64,000 nucleotides of DNA from Beijerinckiaceae bacterium (GCA_947475995.1 CANJNI010000003.1:1-64000); one strand, 5' to 3'; numbered from the stretch's first letter, positions 33,141 to 43,502 are shown. Numbers and translations are program-made. Notes: generated by a model from the sequence alone, not told the origin.

Positions 33141-34310
33141 TCAGATTTCGAACGCCTGCAATTCCGAAATGGCGCAGACGATGTGATAAAAGGTGCTGGC
33201 GGGCGCGGGTTCTTCGACGAAACTTCCGTCGCCCTTCATCTTGTCGCGCCACAGGCCGGGCCGCAATCCCTCGAAATATTGCCAGAGCGCCGCAGCGGCC
33301 TCGGTCGCGTTTGCCACATAGCGGGCGCGCTCGTCGCCCGATGTGCGCGAGGCGAGCGCGAGGCTGGATTTCAGGCGCTCTGTCTGCGGCCAGAGGCGCG
33401 CCTGCGGGCCCGCCCATTCGAGCGACATTTTCAGCGCGTCAATGGCGACACGGCGTGTCGGGCAGACGCCGTGCCTGTCGCCGATGTCATAGAAGCGGCG
33501 GTAGATTCCGGAGCAGTCAGCCCCGCCGGCCTCTTCCCATTTCATCAAGAGCCACGCCCATTCGAACTGGTGTCCCGGCTCGATGACGGCGGACTCATCG
33601 AGCGCCGGATTCCAGTTCGCGTCGAATGTTTCGAGCAGCGCGCCGTCGGAGGCGCGCACGAAGCGCTTGCGGCAGAGGCCCGCGATTTCTTCAGCCAGCG
33701 CGAACCAGGGGCCGTCCGGATCGACGCTGATCCAGGCCAGCGCGCATTCGAACATGTGCATGTGCGGATTCGAGCGAAGGATATCGCGCTGGTCCAGCGC
33801 ATCGTAGAAGCCGCCGTCCGGATGGCCGAAGTTGGCGCGCAGCCAGTCAAGTCCGCCTCGCGCGAAGTCTCGATATGTCTCGTCTCCGGTCGCCCGGAAC
33901 GTCTCGGCAAGCGCCAGCAGTATGAAGGCCTGATCGTAGAGATCGGGTCCGTCGTTCACCACATGACCGTCGCGCGTCACGATGTGGCGCAGGGTGTGGT
34001 CGTCGCGCAGGCCCGTGGTGAGCAGGAAACGCCAGCCATGGTCGACAGCTTCGCGCCAGTCGCCGGTCCAGCCGAGACGCTGCGCCTGCGCAAAGCAATA
34101 GACCTGCCGCGCCGTGACGCGCACGCGCTTATTGTCGAAGACAGGCGAACCCGTCAGGCTCAGCGTCTCGTAATAGCCGCCGCATTCGAGATCGCGATCG
34201 GCCTCGAACCAGAGATCGAAGGCCGGGCCCTTCAGCCAGTCCGTCATGCGGGCCCGGATGGCGGCGAGGTCGTGTCTTTCGAGGTCGGTCAGCGCAGGCG
34301 TCGTGGTCAT
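33141..34310 (-). CDS. AGE-family epimerase/isomerase (mannose isomerase-like)
   Basis: 389 residues with the (alpha/alpha)6 barrel of the N-acylglucosamine 2-epimerase/mannose isomerase family. ECGGYYETL, RVTARQVYCFAQA, DLYDQAFILLA, NPHMHMFECALAW and PGHQFEWAWLL supply the paired His residues used in sugar isomerisation (HMHMFE and GHQFEW). It catalyses aldose/ketose or epimer conversion, probably mannose/fructose. Genes upstream (MFS) and downstream (mtnP) are each 11 bp away. Confidence 0.92.
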   Translation of the reverse strand: MTTTPALTDLERHDLAAIRARMTDWLKGPAFDLWFEADRDLECGGYYETLSLTGSPVFDNKRVRVTARQVYCFAQAQRLGWTGDWREAVDHGWRFLLTTGLRDDHTLRHIVTRDGHVVNDGPDLYDQAFILLALAETFRATGDETYRDFARGGLDWLRANFGHPDGGFYDALDQRDILRSNPHMHMFECALAWISVDPDGPWFALAEEIAGLCRKRFVRASDGALLETFDANWNPALDESAVIEPGHQFEWAWLLMKWEEAGGADCSGIYRRFYDIGDRHGVCPTRRVAIDALKMSLEWAGPQARLWPQTERLKSSLALASRTSGDERARYVANATEAAAALWQYFEGLRPGLWRDKMKGDGSFVEEPAPASTFYHIVCAISELQAFEI

Positions 34311-34321
34311 GTCGGGTCCCG

Positions 34322-35731
34322 TCAGTCGCGGAAGGCGCGTGTGCGGCGCTCCACCGGCCCGCGTCCCGCCAGGACAGCGCCCGCATCATGCGGCAGCCGC
34401 CAGAAGGCAAAGGACGCCATGGCCGAAATGAAGCCGATGACCGCGAAGGTAAGCTGAAAAGCCTTAACGGGAACATGCAGCGGATCGCCCGCGAACTGAT
34501 GCAGCAGAAAGGCCGCGAAGGCGACCCCGAGGCTCATGGAGAGGCGTTGCGCCATCTGCGAGAAACTCGTCGCCTGGCTCATCTGGGCGCGTTCGATCTC
34601 GGCAAATGCAATGGCGCTGATGGCGGTGAATTCAAGCGAGCGAAACACGCCGCCGGAAAAGATCACGATCATCATGACGAATTGCGGCGTCGAAGGCTGG
34701 AAGAAGCCGCAGCAGGCGAACAACATGGCGGCGATCAGCGAATTCCAGATCAGCACATTGCGGAAGCCGAATCGGCGCAGGACGCGCTTGGAAATCGTCC
34801 GCATCCCGAAGGCCCCGGCGGCGGAGCAACAGGTGATGATGCCGGACTCGAACGGCGAATACCCGAAACCTTCCTGCATCATCAGCGGCAGCAGGAACGG
34901 GTTCGCGCCGATTGCGCCGCGAAACAGCGAGCCGCCCGTTACGGTGGCGCGGAATGTGGGAATTTTCAGCAGGCCGAGATCAATGAGCGGAAACTTCACC
35001 TTGCGGGCGTGGATCACATAAAGCGCGAGCGCAATGAGGCCGGCGGTGAGCGTGCCCAGCGACACCGGGTCCAGCGACGTCCTGGCGATGACGGCGTCCA
35101 TCCCGAACAGGGACGCCACCAGACCGAAGCCCAGAAGCCAGAAACCCTTCCAGTCGAATGGCTTCACGTCGGTTTCACGGACGTCGTCGATGAACCTCGT
35201 GACGAGGACGATGCCGACGATGCCGATCGGGACATTCATCCAGAAGATCCAGCGCCATGAGGCGAACGTCGTGATGAACCCGCCCATGACGGGGCCGAGC
35301 AGCGGGCCGATGATCGTCGGCATGCCCATCAGGGCCATGGCGCCGACGAGTTCGGACTTGGGCACGGCTCGGACAAGGATCAGACGCCCCACCGGCACCA
35401 TGAGCGCGCCGCCGATGCCTTGCAGCAGGCGGAAAAAGATCAGTTCCTCGAAGGAATGCGAGAAGCCGCAGGCGACCGACGCCAGCGTGAAAATCGCCAT
35501 CGCCAGCCGGAAGATCAGCCGCGCCCCGAAACGGTCCGCCAGCCAGCCGCTCACCGGCAGCGCCGCCGCAAAGGCCAGCATGTATCCGGTTATCGCCATA
35601 TGGAGCCGCAACGGCGGCTCCCCCAGCGACTGGGCGATGAGCGGCAGCGACGTCACGAGCGCGGTCGAGTCGAGGTTCTGCATCAGCAGCGCAAAGGCCA
35701 CGATGAGCGGGACGACGACGCGGCGCTCCAA
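34322..35731 (-). CDS. MFS exporter, DHA2 (EmrB/QacA) family
   Basis: About 469 residues with 12-14 helices. The drug:H+ antiporter pattern is seen: MQNLDSTALVTSLPLIAQSL, GWLADRFGARLIF (motif A) and GPLLGPVMGGFI (motif C of antiporters). TTG 35731 is preferred (GGGAG 8 nt upstream); a GTG at 35818 would add an unlike 29-residue Cys/Pro/Trp-rich leader. First gene of the leftward MFS-AGE-mtnP-apt-OYE operon. Substrate unknown. Confidence 0.87.
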   Translation of the reverse strand: MERRVVVPLIVAFALLMQNLDSTALVTSLPLIAQSLGEPPLRLHMAITGYMLAFAAALPVSGWLADRFGARLIFRLAMAIFTLASVACGFSHSFEELIFFRLLQGIGGALMVPVGRLILVRAVPKSELVGAMALMGMPTIIGPLLGPVMGGFITTFASWRWIFWMNVPIGIVGIVLVTRFIDDVRETDVKPFDWKGFWLLGFGLVASLFGMDAVIARTSLDPVSLGTLTAGLIALALYVIHARKVKFPLIDLGLLKIPTFRATVTGGSLFRGAIGANPFLLPLMMQEGFGYSPFESGIITCCSAAGAFGMRTISKRVLRRFGFRNVLIWNSLIAAMLFACCGFFQPSTPQFVMMIVIFSGGVFRSLEFTAISAIAFAEIERAQMSQATSFSQMAQRLSMSLGVAFAAFLLHQFAGDPLHVPVKAFQLTFAVIGFISAMASFAFWRLPHDAGAVLAGRGPVERRTRAFRD

Positions 35732-35857
35732 AGAGTTGCTCCCGGCGGGGGTTGGGGGAAGACACGGCTTCCTAGCCCAGCAACCCGGAGGGGTCCAGTG
35801 CGGCGCCCGGGAGGACACTCTGGGCTGGGCGCCCTCCCGAACGGGGCCGCAAGAGGT

Positions 35858-38800
35858 TCAGGCGGCGGCCGGCTTCCGGGCGGCCGTATCGGACGCCAGC
35901 GGCGAGCGCCCCAGCGCAGCCTCGCGCTCGCAGCGCGCCGCGAATTCCGAAGCCGGGATCGGCGGCGAGTAGAGGAAGCCCTGCACCGTATCGCAGCCAT
36001 GCTGCCGCAGGAATTCAAGCTGCTCGGGCTTCTCCACCCCTTCGGCGAGAACTTCGAGACGCAGGCTGCGCGCCATCGAGATGATCGCCGAGGAAATCTG
36101 CACGTCGGCGGCGTCATCGGGCAGGTTGCGGATGAAGCTGCGGTCGATCTTCAGCTTGTCGATCGGGAACCGCTTCAGATAGGCGAGCGAGGAATAGCCG
36201 GTCCCGAAGTCGTCGATGGCGAGGCGCACCCCGAGCCGCCGCAGCGCTGCGAGCCTGGCGTCAGGTTCCTCTCCGGTTTCAGCCAGCGTACTTTCGGTGA
36301 TTTCGAGTTCGAGGCAATCGGCCGGCAGGCCGGTCTCCTGCAAGGCGGCCTCGACACGCTCCAGCAGCCAGGAATCGCGGAACTGCATCGGCGAGAGGTT
36401 CACCGCCACATAGTCAATATCGCGGCCGGCCGCACGCCATTGCTGCAATTGCCGGCATGCCGTGCGCAGGACCCAGGCGCCGATCGGGATGATCGCGCCC
36501 GTCTGTTCCGCGACGGGAATGAACAGGCCGGGAGGTATGACGCCGCCGCCCGGTCCCTGCCAGCGGATCAGCGCCTCGCAACCGACGGTGCGGGAATCCG
36601 CCATACGAACCAGGGGCTGATAGTGCAGGACGAATTCGTCCCGTTCGAGCGCATGATGCAGATTGGTTTCAAGCTCAAGCCTCGCCTGGGCGAGATCAGT
36701 CAGCGCTGCGGCATAGAAGACGGAGTGGCCTCCGCCGAGGCGCTTGGCCTCGTAAAGCGCGGCCGAGGCATGTTGCAGCAGGTCTCCTGCCGTCGCGCCA
36801 TCCTGCGGAAACAGACAGATGCCGACGCTGGCGCTCACCGCTGCTTCGTGACTGTCGTCAAGACGAACGGGCTTGGCGAAAGCCTCGATGATGCGCGCTG
36901 CAAGCGACTGTGCAGCCGCAAGCGACTGTGCAGCCGCAGGCGATGCGGCCTCGATCACGATGACGAATTCGTCGCCGCCGAAGCGAGCCAGCGTATCCTG
37001 TGCGCTGAGGCAATCACTCAGGCGGCGCGCGGTCTCCCGCAACATTTCATCGCCTGCCAAATGGCCGAGGCTCTCATTGACGGTCTTGAACCGGTCGAGA
37101 TTGACATGGAGCACTGCGCATGTGCTCGCGTCCTTCCGAGCCCTCCCAAGGATGAATTCGAGCCGCGAGTGCAACAGCAGCCTGTTCGGCAGGCCGGTCA
37201 ACGGATCATGGTGGGCCAGATGCTCGAGTTGCGATTCCGATTGTTTCAGTTTCGAAATATCCGAAAGAATCGCGATGTGGTTGACGACTTGCCCGGCCGC
37301 GTCGCGCACGGTCGTCAGCGACATCCATTGCGGATAGATCTCGCCTGACTTGCGGCGGTTCCAGATTTCGCCCCGCCATGACCCATGCTGCTGCAGGGTG
37401 CTCCACATGTCGCGGTAAAAGCCCGCATCATGACGACCCGACTGGAGAAACTTCGGCTTCCGGTGCGCCGTTTCGGATCGCGCATAGCCGGAAATGCGGG
37501 TGAACGCCTGATTGACCGTCAGGATTTCATTGTTGGCGTCCGTGATCATGACGCCCTCGTCCGCGCTGTCGAACACGATGGACGACAGCCGCATGCGGTC
37601 CCCGGCTTCGCGGCGGCTCGTCACATCGAGCAGGAATCCATGCCACGACACCGAACCGTCAGGATGACGCTCGGGCGAGGTGCGCGCCTCCAGCCAGCGG
37701 AGGCCGCTTGCCGGATGATTGATGCGAAACTCGCACTGGAACATCTGCAACCCGTCCCTTGAGCCTTCCATCTTTTGCAGGAACCGGGACATGTCCTCCG
37801 GGAGGATGCGCTCGAAAAAGGCGCGCGCGTCGACCCGAAGGCCGGACGGGTCGAGACCGCAGATTTCCGCAAATTTCGCCGACGCAAAGGGGAGCGAGAT
37901 ACGCCCTCCTGACTCCATGCGGAAAGTCAGAAGCGCGCCGGGGGAGGCGGACGCGATGCGCGTCAGGAAGCCCCGCAGTTCGAGTTCTCCAAGCGCAGCC
38001 TGCAGGCGTCCACGGTGCCACACGACGCTGGCGAGCGCCGCAATCGCCACGAGAACTGCGGCAAGGATGACGGCCGTCGCAAAGGCTGTGTCCTCCAGAT
38101 CGCTGAAGGTTTCCGCCTGATCGACTTTAGCCACAAGCCGCCATGGAGTTCCCGGCAGGTCGCGGATGACGGCGAAAACCGGATGCCCCCGGAAGTCGGC
38201 GCCGTGGCTGAATTGCGCATCCGGCCCCAGATCGTGCGGCGAACGATCAGGGTTCTCGGTGAATTCGAAAGCAAGCGACAAAGGCTCCCGCGTGCCGTCG
38301 CGCAGGCGGTTCAGCACGATGTTCGTGCCATTCTGCGGACGCACCAGCAAGGCTTCGCCGGTCTGGGTCGGCATCGGCCAGGCGTTCAATGTCGGTTCGA
38401 GATAAGTCTGCGGCGAGATGTTGAACAGCAATGCGCCAAGCTGCGTGGCCCCGTCCTGTCCGAATACTGGAGTCAGCAGGCCGAAATGAATCTCGCCGTC
38501 GCTGCCATGGTGGAGATCAATCAGGGCGATCTCGCCCGCGCGCAGCCCTCCTGTGCGCATCGCCTCGATGTCCGCGATGTCCGGCCTGCCCTTGCCGACT
38601 TCGAGGTTTCGAGGCCCCTTTGTATCGAGCACCATGATGCTGGCGAAGCCGTAGGTGTCTGCATAGACGCGCATGCGGCGTCCCAGTTCGGCTGCGGCGT
38701 CTTTGTCGCCGCTCTGCAGCCAACTGCGTATTTCGTCGCGGCCCGAAACGGCCGAATCGACAAAGGCGTGGACATTGGATTTGCGGTCGTCCAGCCAGCG

Positions 38801-39211
38801 GAGAATTTCCGTGGCCTTGAGCTTCGAGACGGCGTCCAGCGCCTCTCGTTCCTGCCGTTCGGTGGTTTCAAGCTGGCGATAGTAGGCAAGAACGCCGACG
38901 CCTCCCAGAAGCCCTGCCGCCAGAGCGAGAACGCCGATCAGCGCCCAGGGCTGGGCCTTGCGCGCGTCAAGGGGACCGCTTCGTGGAGCATCCGCGGCGG
39001 GGACATTCAGCATCGCCACGACCAGCAGGATTGTCGTGGCGAAGACAAACGCCAGACCCTTGATCACCGAGACGCGAACGAAGGTTTCCTGATCGAGGAT
39101 TCCGGCCAGCAGGCGATCGGAGAAGAATATCCAGATCGACGCGAAGGTTGCGTAAGCAGCACTCGCCGCTGCCAGATAGCCGATTCGACCGGACTGGCGC
39201 ATGCGCTCCAC
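35858..39211 (-). CDS. Membrane sensor with CACHE, PAS, GGDEF and EAL domains
   Basis: 1117 residues. Three or four membrane helices near the N-terminus (about 10-70, 88-110) frame an extracytoplasmic dCACHE-like region (about 115-365), followed by a helix near 370-395, two PAS domains (about 410-540 and 545-680), GGDEF and EAL. The cyclase motif RFGGDEF (745-749) and the phosphodiesterase motif CEALIRW (Glu879) are both intact, with DDFGTGYSS present. It may make or degrade c-di-GMP. GTG 39211 has GGAG 7 nt upstream, better than the ATG at 39202. An 18-bp tandem repeat lies inside. Confidence 0.93.
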   Translation of the reverse strand: MERMRQSGRIGYLAAASAAYATFASIWIFFSDRLLAGILDQETFVRVSVIKGLAFVFATTILLVVAMLNVPAADAPRSGPLDARKAQPWALIGVLALAAGLLGGVGVLAYYRQLETTERQEREALDAVSKLKATEILRWLDDRKSNVHAFVDSAVSGRDEIRSWLQSGDKDAAAELGRRMRVYADTYGFASIMVLDTKGPRNLEVGKGRPDIADIEAMRTGGLRAGEIALIDLHHGSDGEIHFGLLTPVFGQDGATQLGALLFNISPQTYLEPTLNAWPMPTQTGEALLVRPQNGTNIVLNRLRDGTREPLSLAFEFTENPDRSPHDLGPDAQFSHGADFRGHPVFAVIRDLPGTPWRLVAKVDQAETFSDLEDTAFATAVILAAVLVAIAALASVVWHRGRLQAALGELELRGFLTRIASASPGALLTFRMESGGRISLPFASAKFAEICGLDPSGLRVDARAFFERILPEDMSRFLQKMEGSRDGLQMFQCEFRINHPASGLRWLEARTSPERHPDGSVSWHGFLLDVTSRREAGDRMRLSSIVFDSADEGVMITDANNEILTVNQAFTRISGYARSETAHRKPKFLQSGRHDAGFYRDMWSTLQQHGSWRGEIWNRRKSGEIYPQWMSLTTVRDAAGQVVNHIAILSDISKLKQSESQLEHLAHHDPLTGLPNRLLLHSRLEFILGRARKDASTCAVLHVNLDRFKTVNESLGHLAGDEMLRETARRLSDCLSAQDTLARFGGDEFVIVIEAASPAAAQSLAAAQSLAARIIEAFAKPVRLDDSHEAAVSASVGICLFPQDGATAGDLLQHASAALYEAKRLGGGHSVFYAAALTDLAQARLELETNLHHALERDEFVLHYQPLVRMADSRTVGCEALIRWQGPGGGVIPPGLFIPVAEQTGAIIPIGAWVLRTACRQLQQWRAAGRDIDYVAVNLSPMQFRDSWLLERVEAALQETGLPADCLELEITESTLAETGEEPDARLAALRRLGVRLAIDDFGTGYSSLAYLKRFPIDKLKIDRSFIRNLPDDAADVQISSAIISMARSLRLEVLAEGVEKPEQLEFLRQHGCDTVQGFLYSPPIPASEFAARCEREAALGRSPLASDTAARKPAAA
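36900..36935. repeat. Tandem 18-bp duplication inside the GGDEF domain
   Basis: GCAAGCGACTGTGCAGCC occurs twice back to back, giving the duplicated hexapeptide [12 protein letters not shown] in the diguanylate cyclase domain about 11 residues after GGDEF. It keeps the frame. Probable recent slippage. Confidence 0.85.
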
Positions 39212-39384
39212 CTGTGGACTCCAAAGGCCAAGGTCGCCTGAATCAGCTTACAGGTGATGAACCTGGCGCAAAGCCCTCCCAGTCTGGTTAAGCAAGGGTA
39301 AATTCCACCGCCGAATGGCCGCTCCCTTGTGACCCGCATCGGACCTTCGTACGATTGCGCATCCCAACAGGAGGAAACTGCCAA

Positions 39385-40185
39385 ATGACCTATACGTCGG
39401 TAGAAGTGACGCGCGACAACGGCGTCGGAACGATTCAGATGTTCATGGATCGCAGGGCCTCGCGGGGCGGAGCGGCGAGCCATCATTCGGAAGTCGGCCG
39501 CGCGCTCAACGAGCTGCGCTTCGACAATTCCGTCCGCGTCGTCGTTCTGACCGGCGCCAACGGGGCGTTCTACACATCGCCGCTGGGACGCCCGCGCATG
39601 GAAAACCGCAACCCGGCGGAAGACTGGGACCTGACGCAGGGCATGCAGTTCACCTTCCAGACGTTGATCGAGATGGAGAAGCCGGTCATCGCGAAGGTCA
39701 ACGGCCGCGCGGCCAGCTTCGGCGGCTCGATGGTCTTCGCCTGCGACTTCATCTGCGCGGCGGAAGACGCCCCGTTCGGCGACCCCCATATCGGGATGGG
39801 CGACGGCGTCCTGTTTCCGATGGGGCGTCCGGACAGCGGCACGGCGCCCGGCGACGGGGCGAACGCCTTCGTGCCGATCCACATGCCGCCGTGCATTGCG
39901 CGCGAATATCTGTGGCTCGCGAAGCAGTTCACCGGCGCGGACCTGTTCCGCATGGGCGTCATCAACCGCGCGGTCCCGGCCGATCAGCTCGACGCGACCG
40001 TGCAGAAGATGTGCGACGACCTGCTGCGACGGCCCGCCTATGCGCTCGCCCTGTCGAAGCGCGCGTTCAACAAGCACATCACGGATCGATTCAACGCGAC
40101 GTTCGATCTCGCATGGGCCTATGAGGCGCTGAACTTCTACCAGTTCGGGCGCTACGTCGACGGCCGCGGCGACAAGACGCTCTGA
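39385..40185 (+). CDS. Divergent crotonase-fold protein (enoyl-CoA hydratase/isomerase family)
   Basis: 266 residues. The oxyanion-hole region reads RAASFGGSMVFACDF and the second helix region FGDPHIGMGDG. The catalytic Glu144 and Glu164 positions of enoyl-CoA hydratase appear as Met116 and His135, and the CoA A-loop RPEKRNA is replaced by MDRRASRGGA. So it is not an ordinary hydratase; a lyase, decarboxylase or isomerase activity is possible. GGAGGAA precedes ATG 39385. Monocistronic, followed by a hairpin. Confidence 0.85.
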   Translation: MTYTSVEVTRDNGVGTIQMFMDRRASRGGAASHHSEVGRALNELRFDNSVRVVVLTGANGAFYTSPLGRPRMENRNPAEDWDLTQGMQFTFQTLIEMEKPVIAKVNGRAASFGGSMVFACDFICAAEDAPFGDPHIGMGDGVLFPMGRPDSGTAPGDGANAFVPIHMPPCIAREYLWLAKQFTGADLFRMGVINRAVPADQLDATVQKMCDDLLRRPAYALALSKRAFNKHITDRFNATFDLAWAYEALNFYQFGRYVDGRGDKTL

Positions 40186-40192
40186 GCGGGAC

Positions 40193-40212
40193 GGCGGGGC
40201 GAAAGCCCCGCC
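40193..40212. terminator. GNRA-loop hairpin between convergent genes
   Basis: GGCGGGGC (40193-40200) pairs with GCCCCGCC (40205-40212) over a GAAA tetraloop. It sits between the crotonase stop (40185) and the convergent small gene (stop at 40219). Only a weak T-rich tail follows. Confidence 0.6.
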
Positions 40213-40218
40213 ATTCGC

Positions 40219-40449
40219 TCAGATATGTTCGGCCACGAGCTTGCGCCGCAGGTCCTCGCGCATGCAGGAGCCGAAATAGACCTGCCCGTCCGGCGGGGAT
40301 GGCAGTTTCCGCATGACCGACATGGCCATCGCATTGCATTCGACACGCGACACCGGCCCTTGCGAAAAGGCGATGGTCTCGTAATGCGAGGCTGAACATT
40401 GGGCGCCGGGGGCGCTCGAGCATAAAAGAACGACGAGAGCGAATTCCAT
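40219..40449 (-). CDS. Small secreted protein of unknown function
   Basis: 76 residues. The start MEFALVVLLCSSAPGAQC looks like a signal peptide or lipoprotein-like leader (cleavage near GAQ). The mature part has three Cys residues (SRVECNAMAM, FGSCMRED and the leader-proximal one) and no known domain. ATG 40449 is preceded by GAGGT. Lone leftward gene, convergent with the crotonase. Confidence 0.65.
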   Translation of the reverse strand: MEFALVVLLCSSAPGAQCSASHYETIAFSQGPVSRVECNAMAMSVMRKLPSPPDGQVYFGSCMREDLRRKLVAEHI

Positions 40450-40623
40450 TCTGGACCTCGTTTCGTTGGCGCTGCGGCGCAGCGCTTCCAGCCACAAAGC
40501 CCTCGCGGGACGACCTCCGACCAATCAAAAGCAATTCACATGCCGCACTATCCACCAGCGGTCACTTGCGGCACATAAGGGGCAGGTGGCACTTTCGCCC
40601 ACCAAACGGCCCTGGAGTTCCAG

Positions 40624-42282
40624 TTGACCGCGTCCGACGCCACACCCCGCGCTGAAACGCCGCATATCCCGGAAAGGTTGCTTCTGGGCGCGGGATTCCT
40701 TGCGGTCTATCTCGGGCTGGAGTGGCTGAGCTTCATTCACGAGTTCAACGGCCTTCCGGTCACGCCGTGGAATCCGGGGCTAGGGGTCGGATTTGCCCTC
40801 ATGGTGCTGCGCGATCCGCGCTATGCGCTGGTGCTTTTCGCCGGCATCGTGATTTCCGAGGCCTTCATAGTCGGCAGCCATCTCGAAAAGCCTGTCGTGG
40901 CGCTGGTCGCGGGCATCATCGCAGGCGGCTATGCGCTGGCGGCCTTTCTGGTGCGCCGGGAGTTCCGGATCGACATCAGCCTGACGCGGCTACGCGATGT
41001 GCTGGTGCTGCTGGGAACCGGCGCCGCCACAGTCATCTGCGCAACCCTGCTGCTGACCGCTGTTCTGGTGACCTCCGGCGACCTCACCAGAGAGGACGCC
41101 TGGCTTCCGGCAACCGCCTTTCTGGTCGGCGACCTGATCGGCATTGCGGTGACGACGCCGCTGATCCTGCGGTTTGCCCGCCGGAACCGCGCCGCTGTTC
41201 TGTCGCCGCGTCTGTTCGGAGAGATCGCCCTGCTGGCTGGCGCGGTCGCGGTCGCGCTCTGGCTCGTGGCGGGCGATGAAAGCCGGGACGGGCACAAGCT
41301 GTTTTATGTGCTGTTCGTGCCGGTGGTCGCCGCCGCCCTGCGGGGCGGTCTCGACGGAGCCTGCATCGGACTGGCGATGACGCAGATCGGTCTGGTGGGC
41401 CTGCTTCGGGCGCGCGCTTACGACGCGATCGTGTTCACCGAATTTCAGGGCATGATGCTCGCGCTGACATTGACCGGCCTGATCGTCGGCATCGTGGTGA
41501 CGGAGCGCCGGGAAGCGGACCGTCTGGTGCGGGCGGCCGAAGCTCGCATCAAGGAGAAGGAAGAAGAACTTGCGCGCGCGGGGCGTTTCAGCCTCGTCAG
41601 CGGCCTGGCCTCGGCGCTGGCTCATGAGATCAACCAGCCGATGGCGGCCGCGCGGGCGCTGGCGCGTTCGGCGCAGCAATTGCTGAACATGCCGCAAGGC
41701 GACATGGCGCGCGCAGAGCGCAATCTCGAGACGGCCATCGCCGAAATCGATCTCGCCAGCGGCATCGTTCGTCGCATGCGGGAATTCCTGCGCCGGGGAA
41801 AGCCGCAGGTTTCGCCCGTCGAGTTCGGAACGCTGGTCGAGGAAATCCTGCCGCTGATCCGCCCCGAGGCCGCCGGACGCAAGATCGCCCTGAATCATCT
41901 GATGACGCCGGATCTGCCGGCGATTGCGGTCGATCCGGTGCAGATCCAGCAGGTGATCCTCAATCTCGTCCGCAATGCGCTCGACTCAATCGGAGGCGCC
42001 GGGCAGGCTGACGGTCTTGTGACGATCGAGGCTAAAGTGTCCGGGGACGGGCGGTTTCTGGTTGCGAGCGTCTGCGACAACGGTCCGGGCATCGCGCCCG
42101 AACTGGCCGGGAAACTGTTTGATCCGCTGACGACCTCTAAACCCGAAGGCCTTGGCCTCGGGCTTTCGATCTGCCGGGCGATCATCGACGCCCATCGCGG
42201 CCGCATCTGGCTCGACCAGACCCCGGGCGCGACGTATTTCCACTTTGCAATTCCGCTGGAAACGCCGATATCAAAAGCATGA
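40624..42282 (+). CDS. MASE1-domain sensor histidine kinase
   Basis: 552 residues. About eight membrane helices (residues 18-295) form a MASE1 sensor: the NPGLGVGFALMVL segment is typical. Then a short coiled coil (EARIKEKEEEL), HisKA with phospho-His334 in ALAHEINQP, and HATPase with NLVRNALDS (N box), DNGPGIAPE and GLGLGLSICR (G boxes). It starts at TTG 40624, preceded by GGAG. Its stop overlaps the regulator start by 4 bp (ATGA), so they form a two-component pair. Signal unknown. Confidence 0.93.
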   Translation: MTASDATPRAETPHIPERLLLGAGFLAVYLGLEWLSFIHEFNGLPVTPWNPGLGVGFALMVLRDPRYALVLFAGIVISEAFIVGSHLEKPVVALVAGIIAGGYALAAFLVRREFRIDISLTRLRDVLVLLGTGAATVICATLLLTAVLVTSGDLTREDAWLPATAFLVGDLIGIAVTTPLILRFARRNRAAVLSPRLFGEIALLAGAVAVALWLVAGDESRDGHKLFYVLFVPVVAAALRGGLDGACIGLAMTQIGLVGLLRARAYDAIVFTEFQGMMLALTLTGLIVGIVVTERREADRLVRAAEARIKEKEEELARAGRFSLVSGLASALAHEINQPMAAARALARSAQQLLNMPQGDMARAERNLETAIAEIDLASGIVRRMREFLRRGKPQVSPVEFGTLVEEILPLIRPEAAGRKIALNHLMTPDLPAIAVDPVQIQQVILNLVRNALDSIGGAGQADGLVTIEAKVSGDGRFLVASVCDNGPGIAPELAGKLFDPLTTSKPEGLGLGLSICRAIIDAHRGRIWLDQTPGATYFHFAIPLETPISKA

Positions 42283-42893
42283 CAGGAACCAGTGTTTTCA
42301 TCATCGACGATCAGGCCTCCGTGCGGCACGCGCTCGGCGAGATGCTCGGCGTGTTCGGCTACCGGATCGAGACCTTCGAATCCGCCGAAAGCTTTTTGTC
42401 CGCCGTGACGCCAGAAAAGACCGGTTGCGTGGTCTCGGATGTGCGGATGGACGGCATGGACGGCATCGAACTCGTCCATGAAATGAGACGCCGCCACCTC
42501 TCCATGCCGGTGGTGGTCATTTCCGGCCATGCGGATGTGCCGATGGCTGTGGCGGCCATCAAGGCGGGCGCTGAAGACTTCATCGAAAAGCCTGTTGACG
42601 ACCGGCAACTTGTGGCGGCCATCAACCGGGGCCTCGCGCGCCTGCATGAGCAGCAGCACCAGCACGACGCCGTGAAGGATCTGCGCGAACGTTTCGATCG
42701 CCTGACCCCGCGCGAGAGCGAGGTTCTGCTCGATGTCGTGAAGGGCCATACGAGCCATTCGGTCGCGGCGCGTCTCGGCATCAGCGTCAGGACCGTTGAA
42801 GGATACCGGGTCCAGATCATGGAAAAGATGCGGGCGGAAAGCGTCGCAAGCCTGGTGCGGCAAGCCATCCGGCTGCAGCTTATAAATCCGTAG
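42279..42893 (+). CDS. FixJ-family response regulator
   Basis: 204 residues. A receiver domain (phospho-Asp54 in VVSDVRMDGMDG, Thr/Ser-type switch VVISGHAD, conserved Lys in IEKPVDD) is joined to a LuxR-type HTH (LTPRESEVLLDVVKGHTSHSVAARLGISVRTVEGYR in outline). Partner of the overlapping MASE1 kinase. Likely an activator; regulated promoters are not evident from sequence. Confidence 0.95.
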   Translation: MTGTSVFIIDDQASVRHALGEMLGVFGYRIETFESAESFLSAVTPEKTGCVVSDVRMDGMDGIELVHEMRRRHLSMPVVVISGHADVPMAVAAIKAGAEDFIEKPVDDRQLVAAINRGLARLHEQQHQHDAVKDLRERFDRLTPRESEVLLDVVKGHTSHSVAARLGISVRTVEGYRVQIMEKMRAESVASLVRQAIRLQLINP

Positions 42894-42999
42894 ATTTACG
42901 CGGTTGGTTGTTCGGATACCGCTTCCCGTATTGCTACCCTACTCTTCCTGCATGCAACGCGGCTTGCGCCGCAAGGGCATCAACGGGATGGAGTGTCGC

Positions 43000-43329
43000 A
43001 TGCAACGCCCCGGACTTGACGGCAATCAGGCGCATCCGCGCGATTTCATCGGCGCTTCGCGCGCACCGATGAATATGTTTCTGGCTCTGGCGCTCGGGCC
43101 GATGGCAATTCTGGCGCTGGTCGCGCCGCTCAAGCTCGTGATGCCCATCATGAGCCTGCTGGCTTTCACGGCCGCCGCCATTCTGGCGCTGATCGCCCGG
43201 CGCGCGCAGCCCGGACTGTCCATTGCGGGACTGCGACCTGCCGATGCGGCGGCCCTTTTCGGGCTGATGTGGATTGTGACGGCGGCGCTGAGCAACCCGA
43301 CCAATATTCTGAGAGCTTTCGGCGGCTGA
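43000..43329 (+). CDS. Small multi-pass membrane protein, unknown
   Basis: About 109 residues. After a polar N-terminus come two to three hydrophobic helices (MNMFLALALGPMAILALVAPL, VMPIMSLLAFTAAAILALI and ADAAALFGLMWIVTAAL). ATG 43000 is chosen because GGAG lies 6 nt upstream; earlier ATGs at 42952 and 42988 are possible. It follows the response regulator by 106 bp and precedes the structured TerC leader. No family recognised. Confidence 0.6.
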   Translation: MQRPGLDGNQAHPRDFIGASRAPMNMFLALALGPMAILALVAPLKLVMPIMSLLAFTAAAILALIARRAQPGLSIAGLRPADAAALFGLMWIVTAALSNPTNILRAFGG

Positions 43330-43346
43330 ACCGCCGCTTTCCCCAT

Positions 43347-43502
43347 ACCAGACCGGGCCCCTCTGGCAGCCATCAGGCTGCGATGTCGGACTGGAAATCT
43401 CCCGAGCGGCCTGCTGGTCTGGTCTTGTCGCTTCCTGCCAATCGCCCCGAACGTTGCTTGCGTTCGGGGCGCTTGATCGAAGAGCCTGACAGGCTTTCGA
43501 TC
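43347..43502 (+). promoter_or_regulatory. Structured 5' leader of TerC-family gene (riboswitch-like candidate)
   Basis: Several nested stems lie in the 232-bp gap before the TerC gene. ACCAGACC (43347-43354) pairs with GGTCTGGT (43416-43423) as an outer closing helix. GCAGCC (43366-43371) pairs with GGCTGC (43376-43381) inside it. Then come an 11-bp perfect hairpin (43443-43453 with 43461-43471) and a hairpin GATCGAA-AGCCT-GAC-AGGCT-TTCGATC (43475-43502) with one bulged G. TerC/Alx/YkoY relatives are often controlled by the Mn2+-sensing yybP-ykoY riboswitch, but I could not recognise that motif's conserved loops. Confidence 0.45.

Noticed and set aside
35732-35818. N-terminal extension of the MFS exporter from GTG 35818
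   Set aside because: The extra 29 residues are Pro/Trp/Cys-rich and unlike MFS N-termini, whereas TTG 35731 has a well-spaced GGGAG.
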